Of a stretch of DNA of 64,000 nucleotides, positions 9,640 through 18,483 are shown piece by piece. The number at the start of each line of letters is the position of its first letter. Position 1 is the stretch's first letter. A program made the translations under genes and the position numbers. Under the pieces are notes generated by a model. That model did not search any database, was not told the origin of the DNA, and worked only from the letters and a program-made list of their open reading frames with translations. This stretch comes from Sphingobacteriaceae bacterium (lineage in GTDB: Bacteria; Bacteroidota; Bacteroidia; UBA7662), in NCBI GenBank assembly GCA_013824115.1, contig PNNG01000017.1:23133-87132 (forward strand), read 5' to 3'.

Positions 9640-10850
9640 TGGAAGTAGGTTTGGATGGTTTCGGGATTTGATTCAATAGCCAGTTGCATCAGTAGCAAAG
9701 CTGTTGCACTGTAGGTAAGTGGTGCTACACCTCCGGGCTTTCCTGAATCGGTGGCGTAATATTCGGGAAACACCCCATTTGCTTGGGTGCGTTGAAGTAA
9801 TTGCACATACTGGTTAAAGAGCTGTATGGCCAGTTCTCGGTAGCCATGGGCTGCCAGTGCTAAAGCCAGCCAGCCCGTAGCAATGGGCCAGCTGCCTCCA
9901 TTGTGGAAATGGTGTGGGTGGTTTTTGAATCGATGGGTGAACTGGCCAGCCAGCAGCGGCCAGTCGGTATCGCCAGGCTGAATTACTGGCCAAAACGCAG
10001 GCACCAGTTGTATTGGCCGCTGTTTGAGGAAGGATGCTAGCTGTTGCGCTACCCCGGATGGTTGCTGGTTTATGCCGGTTAACAAAGCAAAGGCATTGCC
10101 CATGGCATCCCAACGGGTGTCGTAACCCGATGGCCCGCAAGCTGCAAAGCAGTAGGTAGGCACTGCATTTTTAAGTCGTTGGTAAGCTTCAGGGTGGTAG
10201 CGCAAGTTGTTGGGTAAGGTGTTGAAAGTTGCCTTCGTTTTAGAAGCTATGGCATTGACTTTTGTTTGAGCATTTTCGGATGGCCAGATGGATGCCGCCA
10301 GTTGCTCTGCCCAAAGCCGCAAGGAATTGTCGTACAAGGTATGGCCATGGGTCACATATTCATCGGCCCAGTTGCCACCCAAAGGCGTATACAATAAGTC
10401 GGCATGATTAAATTCCCACGCACAAAACAGCGTACGGAGCTTGTTAACGGTAGGAGCGAATTGGGTAGCCAGGTCCTTGTCGTTTCGGTGTTTCACCAGC
10501 AGCGCTGCGCCTATGAGCCACCACAAGGAAGCATCTACCCGTCCTGCCAAGGTGCCATAACTAACTACCGGGGTATTCCCCAAGCCCACGCTCGAAGGAA
10601 TTTGGCCGTTGGGTGCTTGGTTTCGTGCTAAAATCAGCAAGGTGAGACGCAATTGTTCTACCAGCGCTTCGTCGCCAGCCATCAAGCCACATACTCCAGC
10701 CATGATGCCATCGCGTGCCCACACCCTTTGGTAATTGTCAACGGCTTTTTCGGATGCCAATATCCCTTCGGGCACAAAAGCACGTGCCAGACTGAGGCTG
10801 GCACGTGCGATCCATATTTGGGAGATGCTATTCATGCGATGGCAAAACAA
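9636..10850 (-). CDS. (alpha/alpha)6-barrel glycoside hydrolase (amylo-alpha-1,6-glucosidase/GH100-like)
   Basis: VWARDGIMAGVCGL, NQAPNGQIPS, GRVDASLWWLIG, GGSWPIATGWLALAL. Confidence 0.65.
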   Translation of the reverse strand: MFCHRMNSISQIWIARASLSLARAFVPEGILASEKAVDNYQRVWARDGIMAGVCGLMAGDEALVEQLRLTLLILARNQAPNGQIPSSVGLGNTPVVSYGTLAGRVDASLWWLIGAALLVKHRNDKDLATQFAPTVNKLRTLFCAWEFNHADLLYTPLGGNWADEYVTHGHTLYDNSLRLWAEQLAASIWPSENAQTKVNAIASKTKATFNTLPNNLRYHPEAYQRLKNAVPTYCFAACGPSGYDTRWDAMGNAFALLTGINQQPSGVAQQLASFLKQRPIQLVPAFWPVIQPGDTDWPLLAGQFTHRFKNHPHHFHNGGSWPIATGWLALALAAHGYRELAIQLFNQYVQLLQRTQANGVFPEYYATDSGKPGGVAPLTYSATALLLMQLAIESNPETIQTYFQ

Positions 10851-10859
10851 ACATCTTGA

Positions 10860-13484
10860 TTAAAAGCGGTATTGCACCGAGAAACCAATGGTTCTACCGG
10901 TGATGGGGCGAGCACGCACCAAATTCACCTGGTTGTCGGTAATGCCTCCTTCTTCGGCTTCGGTGATACCCAAAGCATTAAAAATATTGTTTCCATTAAG
11001 TGCAACGGAAATGTTGCCATTCAATTGGTAACGAACATATCCGTTCACAAAGGTGTAACCAGGCATCACAAGCACATTGTTGTCTTGCGTAAAGGCGCGC
11101 GACTGGCCAATGATGGTAGCACCTGCGTGCAGATTTTTCATTATTTGGTAGTTGGGAGCCACAAAGAACATCACACCAGGTTGGCGGCGTGGCATATTGC
11201 CCCAGTTGGCGGTATCGGCACCGCCGCTGATTTCGGCATTGGTGAAGGTGGCACCGGCACGTACATCGAGCTTACCAAACTGGGCAGCACCTTCGAGTTC
11301 AAGGCCAAATGCGCGGTAGTTGTTGTCGATGATGCGTTGGGTAGTGAGCTCAAATCCACCCGCCTCGGTAGTGGCCGCATAAAAAGCGGTAGCAAACAAG
11401 GCGAAATTTTTGAAATTGGCTTTGTATCCCAATTCAGCCTGGTCGATCATGTCTACTGCATTCAAGGCTACACCACCTGTGTAAGGCAAGTTTTGGAACA
11501 AAATGCGATCTGCTTTCGCCGAACCACCGCGGCTGTAGCGGCCAAATACTGCTGCTTGATCGTTGAGTTTGTAGTTTAAACCAGCTGAATACGACAAATA
11601 AGCGTATTCATAGGCTACTGGTGTACGCTTTTCATGGTCGACATAGGCTACCGACTGCTCCCAGGGACTGATAGTACCATCGTTATTCACGTCGGATGGA
11701 CGGTTGGAACCACCGGCAAAAGAGCCATACACGCTTCCCATATCGTAACGTGCCGAAACATCGGCGAACAAGCGATTAGCCATTACCCAGCTAGCCGAAA
11801 CGTAAGGAGAAGACGTATTGTGCTGGGTGTTGTACGAGCGGTGCAAATTGCCCCAGGCCGGCGTGCCATAAGCGTACAAGCCATTGGTGCTGAAGGCAGC
11901 TCCGGTTGAATCGAATACATTGACCATGCGGGCACCGTTGCCATTCACTTCCATGAGGTAGCTGTTCCACAGCCACGACATATCGATGTTTTGCTGCGAA
12001 CGGAAGTAACCCAAGGTGAGGTCAACACCTTTTACATTCTTCTTGAGTTTGAAGTCGTTCACAAACAAATTGAAATTGTTGAGTTCGGTATCGAAAAGGT
12101 GCATGCGCATGAGCAGGTTGTTGCCGGCGTTTCCGCTACCAAAGGCGGTACCGTCGGCGTAGCGCAAGGTAGCGCCTGCACCGGCAATGCTTTGCGCAAT
12201 GGTGCCGGGATTCCCAAATTCGGCAGGGAAAGGCGATACAAAGCGGCCGCTGTTGAACGACATACGGGTGCGGTTTTCGAGGCTCCAACCCTCGCCAATT
12301 TCGGTTGCAAATTCAGAGCCGATAGATGTCGACTGTGGATTCATGCCGTGCATGAGGTTGCTGGTGCGCAAGTCGCCAGCCACCCCGGTACCCAGGTTGT
12401 TAGTGAGGAAAGGCGATTGCAGGGCGCCACGACGGGCGTCGAAACCGGCTACCGATTCCCAAACCGGATTGGCAGCGGTGCCGCTTACCTGCATGGGCAT
12501 GGGCATATAGGCCGGTGTGCGGTCGTTCAAGTACTTCAAATATACCCTTGCATAACCGCTGTTGAAGCGCTTGGTGAGGTTGGCCTTGAACTGTCCGCCC
12601 TGGTTGGCATCAAAGCCCGTGGTACGCATGCCTTCGCCCTGGCGGATGAAGCCGCCCATGTGAAAACTCACACTTTCGTTGAGCGGTGCACCGTACTCAA
12701 AGTCGGTTCGGAACTGGTCGAAGTTCAAGCCATAAGAAGTCATGACACTGCCGCCAGCTATACCACCAGTTTTGCTGATGAGGTTGATGATACCTGCAGG
12801 TGAGTTGGTAGCCATCGTGGAGGCCGATCCACCGCGGATGGCTTCAATGCGTTGGATGGTTTGGTCGGCACGCAAAAAGATATCGGCTGTGGCAAAAGCA
12901 ATGTCGCCAAACTGCAAAATGGGCAAACCATCTTCCTGCAGTTGGAGGTACTTAGAACCACCCGATGAAATGGGCACACCACGCACAGCAATGTTGGTGT
13001 TGCCTTCACCCGCCGAGGCTTCTGAACGCACACCTGGAATGGTACGGAACAATTCAGCGGTGTTGCTCGGATTTTGGTTGGTGATGGTGGCGGTGTTGAT
13101 GGTGGTCATCGACACGCTGCTTTCGAGCTTCGATACCTTGTTCGATACCCCGGTAACTACCACGTCTTTGAGGCTAAGCACGTCGCGCTTGAGGGTAAAG
13201 TCAACCACGAGCAAAGCGCCCTTTACGGTTACCGTTTGGCTTACCGACTCATAGCCAATTTGAGAGGCCTTGAGTTTGTAGTCGCCAGCCGGGAGGTCGG
13301 CAATTTCGTAGCGGCCATCTACATCGGCCACAGCACCCCGCGATGTGCCTTCTACTTGTACGGTGGCATACATCAAAGGTGCTCCGCTGTCATCCGATAG
13401 CTTTCCCTTGATGGAGCCTTGGCCAAATACCACTGCCGGGAGGAGCAGCAAGACCAGACTTTTGAAAAAAGTAAACAGTTTCAT
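10860..13484 (-). CDS. TonB-dependent receptor with carboxypeptidase-regulatory-like N-terminal domain
   Basis: Signal peptide MKLFTFFKSLVLLLLPAVVFGQ, KGKLSDDSGAPLMYATVQVEGTSRGAVADVDGRYEI, plug and beta-barrel region. Start trimmed to ATG 13484. Confidence 0.88.
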   Translation of the reverse strand: MKLFTFFKSLVLLLLPAVVFGQGSIKGKLSDDSGAPLMYATVQVEGTSRGAVADVDGRYEIADLPAGDYKLKASQIGYESVSQTVTVKGALLVVDFTLKRDVLSLKDVVVTGVSNKVSKLESSVSMTTINTATITNQNPSNTAELFRTIPGVRSEASAGEGNTNIAVRGVPISSGGSKYLQLQEDGLPILQFGDIAFATADIFLRADQTIQRIEAIRGGSASTMATNSPAGIINLISKTGGIAGGSVMTSYGLNFDQFRTDFEYGAPLNESVSFHMGGFIRQGEGMRTTGFDANQGGQFKANLTKRFNSGYARVYLKYLNDRTPAYMPMPMQVSGTAANPVWESVAGFDARRGALQSPFLTNNLGTGVAGDLRTSNLMHGMNPQSTSIGSEFATEIGEGWSLENRTRMSFNSGRFVSPFPAEFGNPGTIAQSIAGAGATLRYADGTAFGSGNAGNNLLMRMHLFDTELNNFNLFVNDFKLKKNVKGVDLTLGYFRSQQNIDMSWLWNSYLMEVNGNGARMVNVFDSTGAAFSTNGLYAYGTPAWGNLHRSYNTQHNTSSPYVSASWVMANRLFADVSARYDMGSVYGSFAGGSNRPSDVNNDGTISPWEQSVAYVDHEKRTPVAYEYAYLSYSAGLNYKLNDQAAVFGRYSRGGSAKADRILFQNLPYTGGVALNAVDMIDQAELGYKANFKNFALFATAFYAATTEAGGFELTTQRIIDNNYRAFGLELEGAAQFGKLDVRAGATFTNAEISGGADTANWGNMPRRQPGVMFFVAPNYQIMKNLHAGATIIGQSRAFTQDNNVLVMPGYTFVNGYVRYQLNGNISVALNGNNIFNALGITEAEEGGITDNQVNLVRARPITGRTIGFSVQYRF

Positions 13485-13560
13485 ACAAACGTTTTTAGGT
13501 TTTAGTGCTCCAAATCTATCGGGCTGATTCACTAAAAAAAGGGATGTCGCAATGACACAC

Positions 13561-13597
13561 TTTCCACAATCGTTTGCGGAATCGTTTGCGGTGGAAA
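13561..13597. promoter_or_regulatory. Putative LacI-family operator: TTTCCAC-[AATCGTTTGCGG]x2-TGGAAA
   Basis: Perfect 12-bp tandem repeat (13568-13579, 13580-13591) bracketed by TTTCCAC/GTGGAAA, between the divergent lacI-type and receptor genes. Confidence 0.65.
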
Positions 13598-13730
13598 AGT
13601 AATTGAATTTTTTTCAAAATTCGGGTCTGGTATTTCGATTTGCAGCTTTCTCAGGAGTGGGATGTGCTGGTAAAAGGAGTGTCCTCTGGTTTTTCCGCAA
13701 ACATTGCGATATTTCCATCGAAATTTCGGC

Positions 13731-14732
13731 ATGCAAAAGCGAACTACCATCAAAGATCTGTCGCGCATACTGGGTGTGAGCCCCTCTACGGTTTCGCGCG
13801 CCCTGCACGATCATCCCGACATAGGAAAGGCCCTCAAGCAAAAAGTTCGCGAGCTGGCAACCGCCTTGCATTATTATCCCAATGCCATGGCTTCGCAATT
13901 GCGGCAAAGCGACAATAAAACCCTGGCACTCATCATCCCTGAAATTACCATGTTCTTTTTTCCTTCGGTCATCGAAGGCATTACCCAAAAAGTACGTGAA
14001 CATGGCTATCAATTGATGGTGCTACAATCGCACGAAAACCTACAACAAGAAATTGAAAACATCAAGACTTGCATTAATCTCCGGGTAAACGGTATCATGA
14101 TTTCGTTGTGCCGCGACACCCATCAGCTAGATCACCTGAAAGAGGCTGCCGAGATGGGCATTTCCATTGTAATTTTCGACAAGACGGTGCCGAATAATCG
14201 CTTTCCTTTTGTAGGAATCGACGATAAAAATGCTTCACAAAAGGCGGTAAGCTGGTTGACCTTTCAAGGCTGCACCAAACTATTGGGCATTTTTGGGCAT
14301 CCCCACATGAGTATTTCTAATCAAAGGCGCGAAGGCTTTGAAACGGCCTGCATGCAATTGCTGCCTACCGGCGGTGCCTTTAAGAGCGTGCATGCCCTCA
14401 ATCAGGCCGATGCTGCGCACCAACTACATGCACTTTGGTCGCAGTTTGAGCCCGATGGCATTTTTTGCATGAGCGATGAAGTGCTGGCTGGCGTAATGCC
14501 TACTCTCAGTAAAATAGCAGATAATCAGGCAAAAAGCAGTAAAGTAATAGGCATTTCCGATGGTAAACTGCCCTTTTTGTTTCACGAGTCGTTGCACTTT
14601 TTGCATCACGATGGCTTTAAAATAGGTACGGCAACCGCGCAATGTTTGCTCAATGGGCTGCAAATGGGGGGCAAGTCAATCGATGTGCCAGTGATCATCC
14701 AAGAAACTCCTATTGTGGGCAACCGGCAATGA
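13731..14732 (+). CDS. LacI-family transcriptional regulator
   Basis: MQKRTTIKDLSRILGVSPSTVSRALHDHPDIGKALKQKV HTH plus a periplasmic-binding-like domain. Confidence 0.92.
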   Translation: MQKRTTIKDLSRILGVSPSTVSRALHDHPDIGKALKQKVRELATALHYYPNAMASQLRQSDNKTLALIIPEITMFFFPSVIEGITQKVREHGYQLMVLQSHENLQQEIENIKTCINLRVNGIMISLCRDTHQLDHLKEAAEMGISIVIFDKTVPNNRFPFVGIDDKNASQKAVSWLTFQGCTKLLGIFGHPHMSISNQRREGFETACMQLLPTGGAFKSVHALNQADAAHQLHALWSQFEPDGIFCMSDEVLAGVMPTLSKIADNQAKSSKVIGISDGKLPFLFHESLHFLHHDGFKIGTATAQCLLNGLQMGGKSIDVPVIIQETPIVGNRQ

Positions 14733-14771
14733 GGCTTTGACAGCCGGTATTTTCATGCGACCTTTGCCCTT

Positions 14772-15212
14772 ATGAGCAGCATTTCAACTGGCAGTGCCCC
14801 CAATCCGGTGGGCCTTTATCCGCATGCACGCCGTGTAGGCAATCTCTTGTTTTTGTCGGGCATTGGCCCCCGTGCCGCCGGCACCGACGCCCATAATCCG
14901 CAGGTACCGGGCTTACAGCTCGACAAAAACGGCAATTTCGAGGCTTTCGACTTTGAGGCCCAGGTACATCAGGTATTGGCCAATGTAAAGGCAGTTTTAG
15001 AAGCCAGCGGCGCCCGCATGGAAGATCTGGTAGACATCACCGTATTTCTTACCGATATGCAGCGCGATTTCAAAACCTTCAACCGGGTGTATGCCGAATA
15101 TTTCCGCGACATGGATCCCAAGCCTTGCCGCACTACGGTAGAAGTGGGCGCTTTACCTACGGCCATTGCCATTGAATTGAAGTGTATGGCTGTAATCCCC
15201 AACGGCCAATGA
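14772..15212 (+). CDS. RidA/YjgF-family protein, 2-aminomuconate deaminase-like
   Basis: FLSGIGPRAAGT, VHQVLANVKAVLEASGARMEDLVDITVFLTDM, CRTTVEVGALPTAIAIELKCMA. Confidence 0.82.
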   Translation: MSSISTGSAPNPVGLYPHARRVGNLLFLSGIGPRAAGTDAHNPQVPGLQLDKNGNFEAFDFEAQVHQVLANVKAVLEASGARMEDLVDITVFLTDMQRDFKTFNRVYAEYFRDMDPKPCRTTVEVGALPTAIAIELKCMAVIPNGQ

Positions 15213-15409
15213 GCGCGCCTCAAACGCCTGCAGCGCAAAACACTTTGCTGCATTTTGTGTTGGGACTGGCACTGGGTGGAGGTTTGGTAGCCGGCATGCA
15301 AGCCCGCTTGTGGTGGCTCGAGCTGTTGTGTTTGGCCGGTGTGCTTTTGTACGTTTTTTTGAGAGCGGGTTTTACGCGGACCTTGAAAAACAGACAACAG
15401 AGAAAGTAA
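15209..15409 (+). CDS. Small membrane protein
   Basis: ATGA overlap with the upstream gene; two hydrophobic segments. Confidence 0.5.
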   Translation: MSAPQTPAAQNTLLHFVLGLALGGGLVAGMQARLWWLELLCLAGVLLYVFLRAGFTRTLKNRQQRK

Positions 15410-15880
15410 TTATTCCTTTTTTCCCTTTCTTAACCAAACAGTAAGCACTTGCTTGTCGCCTTTCCGGGTTTCAAAATAGGAAGGACGGTAGGCCCCGGGT
15501 ACTGCAAAGCAAGCTTCAAGGGTATCGCCTTTGAGGCGGTAAATGCCATTGCGTTTTAGTCCATGGTCTTCTACGCCATCTACCCAAATGTCGAGGTGGC
15601 GTGGGTAAAAATCGTCTTGCACCAAATAGCGGCCGTGGTACATTTCGTCGTTCCGCACCCTAAAAATGCTGAAGATACTGTCGTGCATGGTAAGATGCAC
15701 CCCGTGGGCTTGTTCGTCGGGATAAACCACCCCATCAGCTTCGGTATGTAGTAGGTCCCATTCGCCGCTCAAATCAACTGGCTTGGGACGGTTTAAATCG
15801 CAACCACCCAGCAAGCCGAAAAGCGAAACAAGGAATATTAATGCTGAAAAAGACTTAAGGCGGGTTTCTAGAAAGGGCAT
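15410..15880 (-). CDS. Hypothetical lipoprotein
   Basis: N-terminal signal with lipobox-like LFGLLGGC; lipocalin-like 'LSGEWDLLHTEADG'. Confidence 0.6.
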   Translation of the reverse strand: MPFLETRLKSFSALIFLVSLFGLLGGCDLNRPKPVDLSGEWDLLHTEADGVVYPDEQAHGVHLTMHDSIFSIFRVRNDEMYHGRYLVQDDFYPRHLDIWVDGVEDHGLKRNGIYRLKGDTLEACFAVPGAYRPSYFETRKGDKQVLTVWLRKGKKE

Positions 15881-15949
15881 GTATTCTAAACCGAAGTGAA
15901 AAGCATTGGGTTCAGGAAATGCAAATAAAGCATTTCGGGTGTAAAAACA

Positions 15950-15977
15950 AAAATGCCCGGTCTAAACCGGGCATTTT
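15950..15977. terminator. Intrinsic terminator, perfect stem AAAATGCCCGGT-CTAA-ACCGGGCATTTT
   Basis: Perfect 12-bp inverted repeat; A/T ends make it usable in both directions. Confidence 0.85.
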
Positions 15978-15996
15978 AAGTGGCAGTCTATTTCTT

Positions 15997-16788
15997 TTAA
16001 GGTAAGGTAATGGTACGCGTAGTGCCATTCATGGTTACGGTGGCTTGATTGTCGCAGGTTCCGTTGCCATAATCGATGGTGCGTGTTCCACGATTGCCCT
16101 GTGTGGTAGTCATTACACCGCTTACCAACCAATTGCAGCTGCCTTCGCGACGCAAAGGAGTAGTGATGGTTTGGCTGTTCGTAATGCCGTTGCGGGTCAT
16201 GCTACTGCTGCCCGAAATGAGGAATACATCGTCGGTGCGAACTCCGGGTGTAGCATAGCCGGCTATCATTTCGATGGTGCGGTTGGCAGTACGGTTGCTG
16301 CTTACGTTGGCAGGCGTGGTAATGGTAATGGTGCTGTTGCGGGTAATGAGCGGATTGCTGCCATTGAGCGAAAAGCTGCCTGAAATGCTGCCTGTAACGG
16401 CATTGTCGTTCACAAAATAGTTGGTGAAAGCTACGCTAAAGCTGCTTCCAGCAGTGCGGCGGTTGCCGGAGTAGCTGATTACTACTACACCGCGGCGCAT
16501 GCGGCCATCGCTGCACAAACAATTGGTAGTGCCATAATCGATGGTGATGGTGCGTGGAGTGGTGGTGGTGTCGCGTACTACTGTAGCGCAAGGGGCGAGG
16601 GGGAAACTTTCGGGACTATCGTCGATGAATGTTTCGTCCAACATGTTTTCATCAACACTGAGGAGCGTTTCAAACTGGGCCAATTCAGTGGTGCGGTTTT
16701 GTTCGTCGGTAGTTTCTACCTGATTGTCTTTTTGGCACGACACGGCAAATATGCCAATGCCCAAGCCGAGGAGAAGTAACTTTTTCAT
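15997..16788 (-). CDS. Hypothetical lipoprotein, Thr/Ser/Asn-rich
   Basis: MKKLLLLGLGIGIFAVSCQKD lipobox; repetitive beta-rich sequence. Confidence 0.65.
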   Translation of the reverse strand: MKKLLLLGLGIGIFAVSCQKDNQVETTDEQNRTTELAQFETLLSVDENMLDETFIDDSPESFPLAPCATVVRDTTTTPRTITIDYGTTNCLCSDGRMRRGVVVISYSGNRRTAGSSFSVAFTNYFVNDNAVTGSISGSFSLNGSNPLITRNSTITITTPANVSSNRTANRTIEMIAGYATPGVRTDDVFLISGSSSMTRNGITNSQTITTPLRREGSCNWLVSGVMTTTQGNRGTRTIDYGNGTCDNQATVTMNGTTRTITLP

Positions 16789-16977
16789 TTCTAGTGGATG
16801 GTTAACTCCGCTCTGACCCAAAAATGCACGCGGGGTTTAAGTCACGCGCAATAATTTCTTTCTTAGGTCATTAGCGAATGCCGAAGTTATTGAATTCAGC
16901 CGAAAGCTGTTGGCTTCGCTTTAAATATTTCGGCAAGATGAAATTCAAAATAATAGAAGTGCGACTTCTTTGAGGTA

Positions 16978-18483
16978 TCAGGAAACGATTCGCCGCACAT
17001 AGGTTTTGGCAGCAAGGGCATGGGTCAGGGTGATTTGCTTTTTACCCAAGCGCAAGCCCACGTTGCCAGTTTCGGCAGGCATTATTTCAAGCACTTGATT
17101 TGGATTGATGCCCAATTGCCACAATTGACGAATGACCTCGGGCAGGTGCTGCTCGGTAAGCAACATGGCTTGCTCACCAGGCGAAAGCGAACTTAACAAA
17201 ACCGATTGCTGTCCGGCTTGAGGGATGGGTGAGCCGTGTGGGTCGGTAATGGGGTGGCCCATTTCCTCCGATAACTCTTGTAAAAAGGGCTCGGGCAAGG
17301 TGTGCTCGTATTGTTCGGCTTGTTGGTGAATTTGGCTGGCTTGTAAACCCATGCTTTGAACGAGGTAGCTTTCCCACATCCGGTGGGCGCGAATGAGTTG
17401 GTAACCCCGGCGCAGGCCTTCCGCCGAAAGCTGCACTTCATAACGGTCGGCACGCTCGAGCCATTGGCGTCTTTTAAGGGGACGCAAATTGCGCAATAAA
17501 CTGCCAGGCGATTCACCAAGAGCCGCTGCTACCTCTTCGGTGGCACGGTGCCCTGCTTCTTGCTCTTTCACCAAGGCCTTCAACAAGTCTTCCTGCTGCT
17601 GTAAACGGCGGCGGTTTTGCTGGCGGAACCAGCGCACTACCAGTCCTTTTTGCGGCGAAAAGGCCATGGCCAACAGGTAGAACAGCGTGGCCACCAGGGT
17701 CATGGCCGGTCCGGGAGTAGTCTCCCATAAAATGGCTGCCACCAATCCCAAGCTGGCCGACAACATACCGGTGGCTGCCGACAACAGCAGCACCACCTTG
17801 AGCCGGTTGCTGAGCAGGAGCGCGGTTGCGGCCGGGATAATCAACATGGCCACCACCAGAATCACCCCAACCGATTGTAAGGAAGCCACCACAGCAAAGC
17901 TGAGCAACATCATTAGGAAGTAGTGCAGCAAATGCGAGCGAATGCCAGTGGTTCCGGCTACTACCGATTGAAAAGTGGTGACAAAAAAGAAGCGGTAAAA
18001 AGCCACCAAACACAACAGGGTATAGGCCATAATGAGCCCTGTGAGCCAAATGTCTTGGTCGCTGATGCCCAGCACATTGCCGAACAGAAAGTCCTTCATG
18101 TCGAGGTGCACCCCTTCTTGCCGGGTAACTGCCGAAATGCCTACAATGCCCAGGGCAAACATGGCCGAAAATACAATGCCGATGGCGGCGTCGTCCTTGG
18201 TTTTTACATGTCGCTGCAGCCAAGTGATGCTTAAAGCGGCTATCAAACCAGCAATAACCGATCCTGTAAAAAAGGCGAAGATGCTGTGGCCGGCAATCAT
18301 GAACCCTGCTACAACGCCGGGTAAAATGGCATGCGACAGGGCATCACCAATAAGCGACATATTGCGCAACACGATAAATACGCCTAACAGGCCACAAGTA
18401 ATGCCCACCAATACCGAGGCCAGCAGGGCACGTTGGGCGTAGGCATAGCCAAAAACTTCTTGCAATTGGTCGATGGCGTTCAT
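16978..18483 (-). CDS. Metal (Mn/Zn/Fe) ABC transporter permease fused to a complete DtxR-family regulator
   Basis: N-terminal ABC-3 permease (GVTCGLLGVFIVLRNMSLIGDALSHAILPGVV). C-terminal DtxR-like wHTH/dimerisation (LSAEGLRRGYQLIRAHRMWESYLVQSMGL...AEQYEH...DPHGSPIP) and SH3/FeoA-like tail. Confidence 0.85.
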   Translation of the reverse strand: MNAIDQLQEVFGYAYAQRALLASVLVGITCGLLGVFIVLRNMSLIGDALSHAILPGVVAGFMIAGHSIFAFFTGSVIAGLIAALSITWLQRHVKTKDDAAIGIVFSAMFALGIVGISAVTRQEGVHLDMKDFLFGNVLGISDQDIWLTGLIMAYTLLCLVAFYRFFFVTTFQSVVAGTTGIRSHLLHYFLMMLLSFAVVASLQSVGVILVVAMLIIPAATALLLSNRLKVVLLLSAATGMLSASLGLVAAILWETTPGPAMTLVATLFYLLAMAFSPQKGLVVRWFRQQNRRRLQQQEDLLKALVKEQEAGHRATEEVAAALGESPGSLLRNLRPLKRRQWLERADRYEVQLSAEGLRRGYQLIRAHRMWESYLVQSMGLQASQIHQQAEQYEHTLPEPFLQELSEEMGHPITDPHGSPIPQAGQQSVLLSSLSPGEQAMLLTEQHLPEVIRQLWQLGINPNQVLEIMPAETGNVGLRLGKKQITLTHALAAKTYVRRIVS

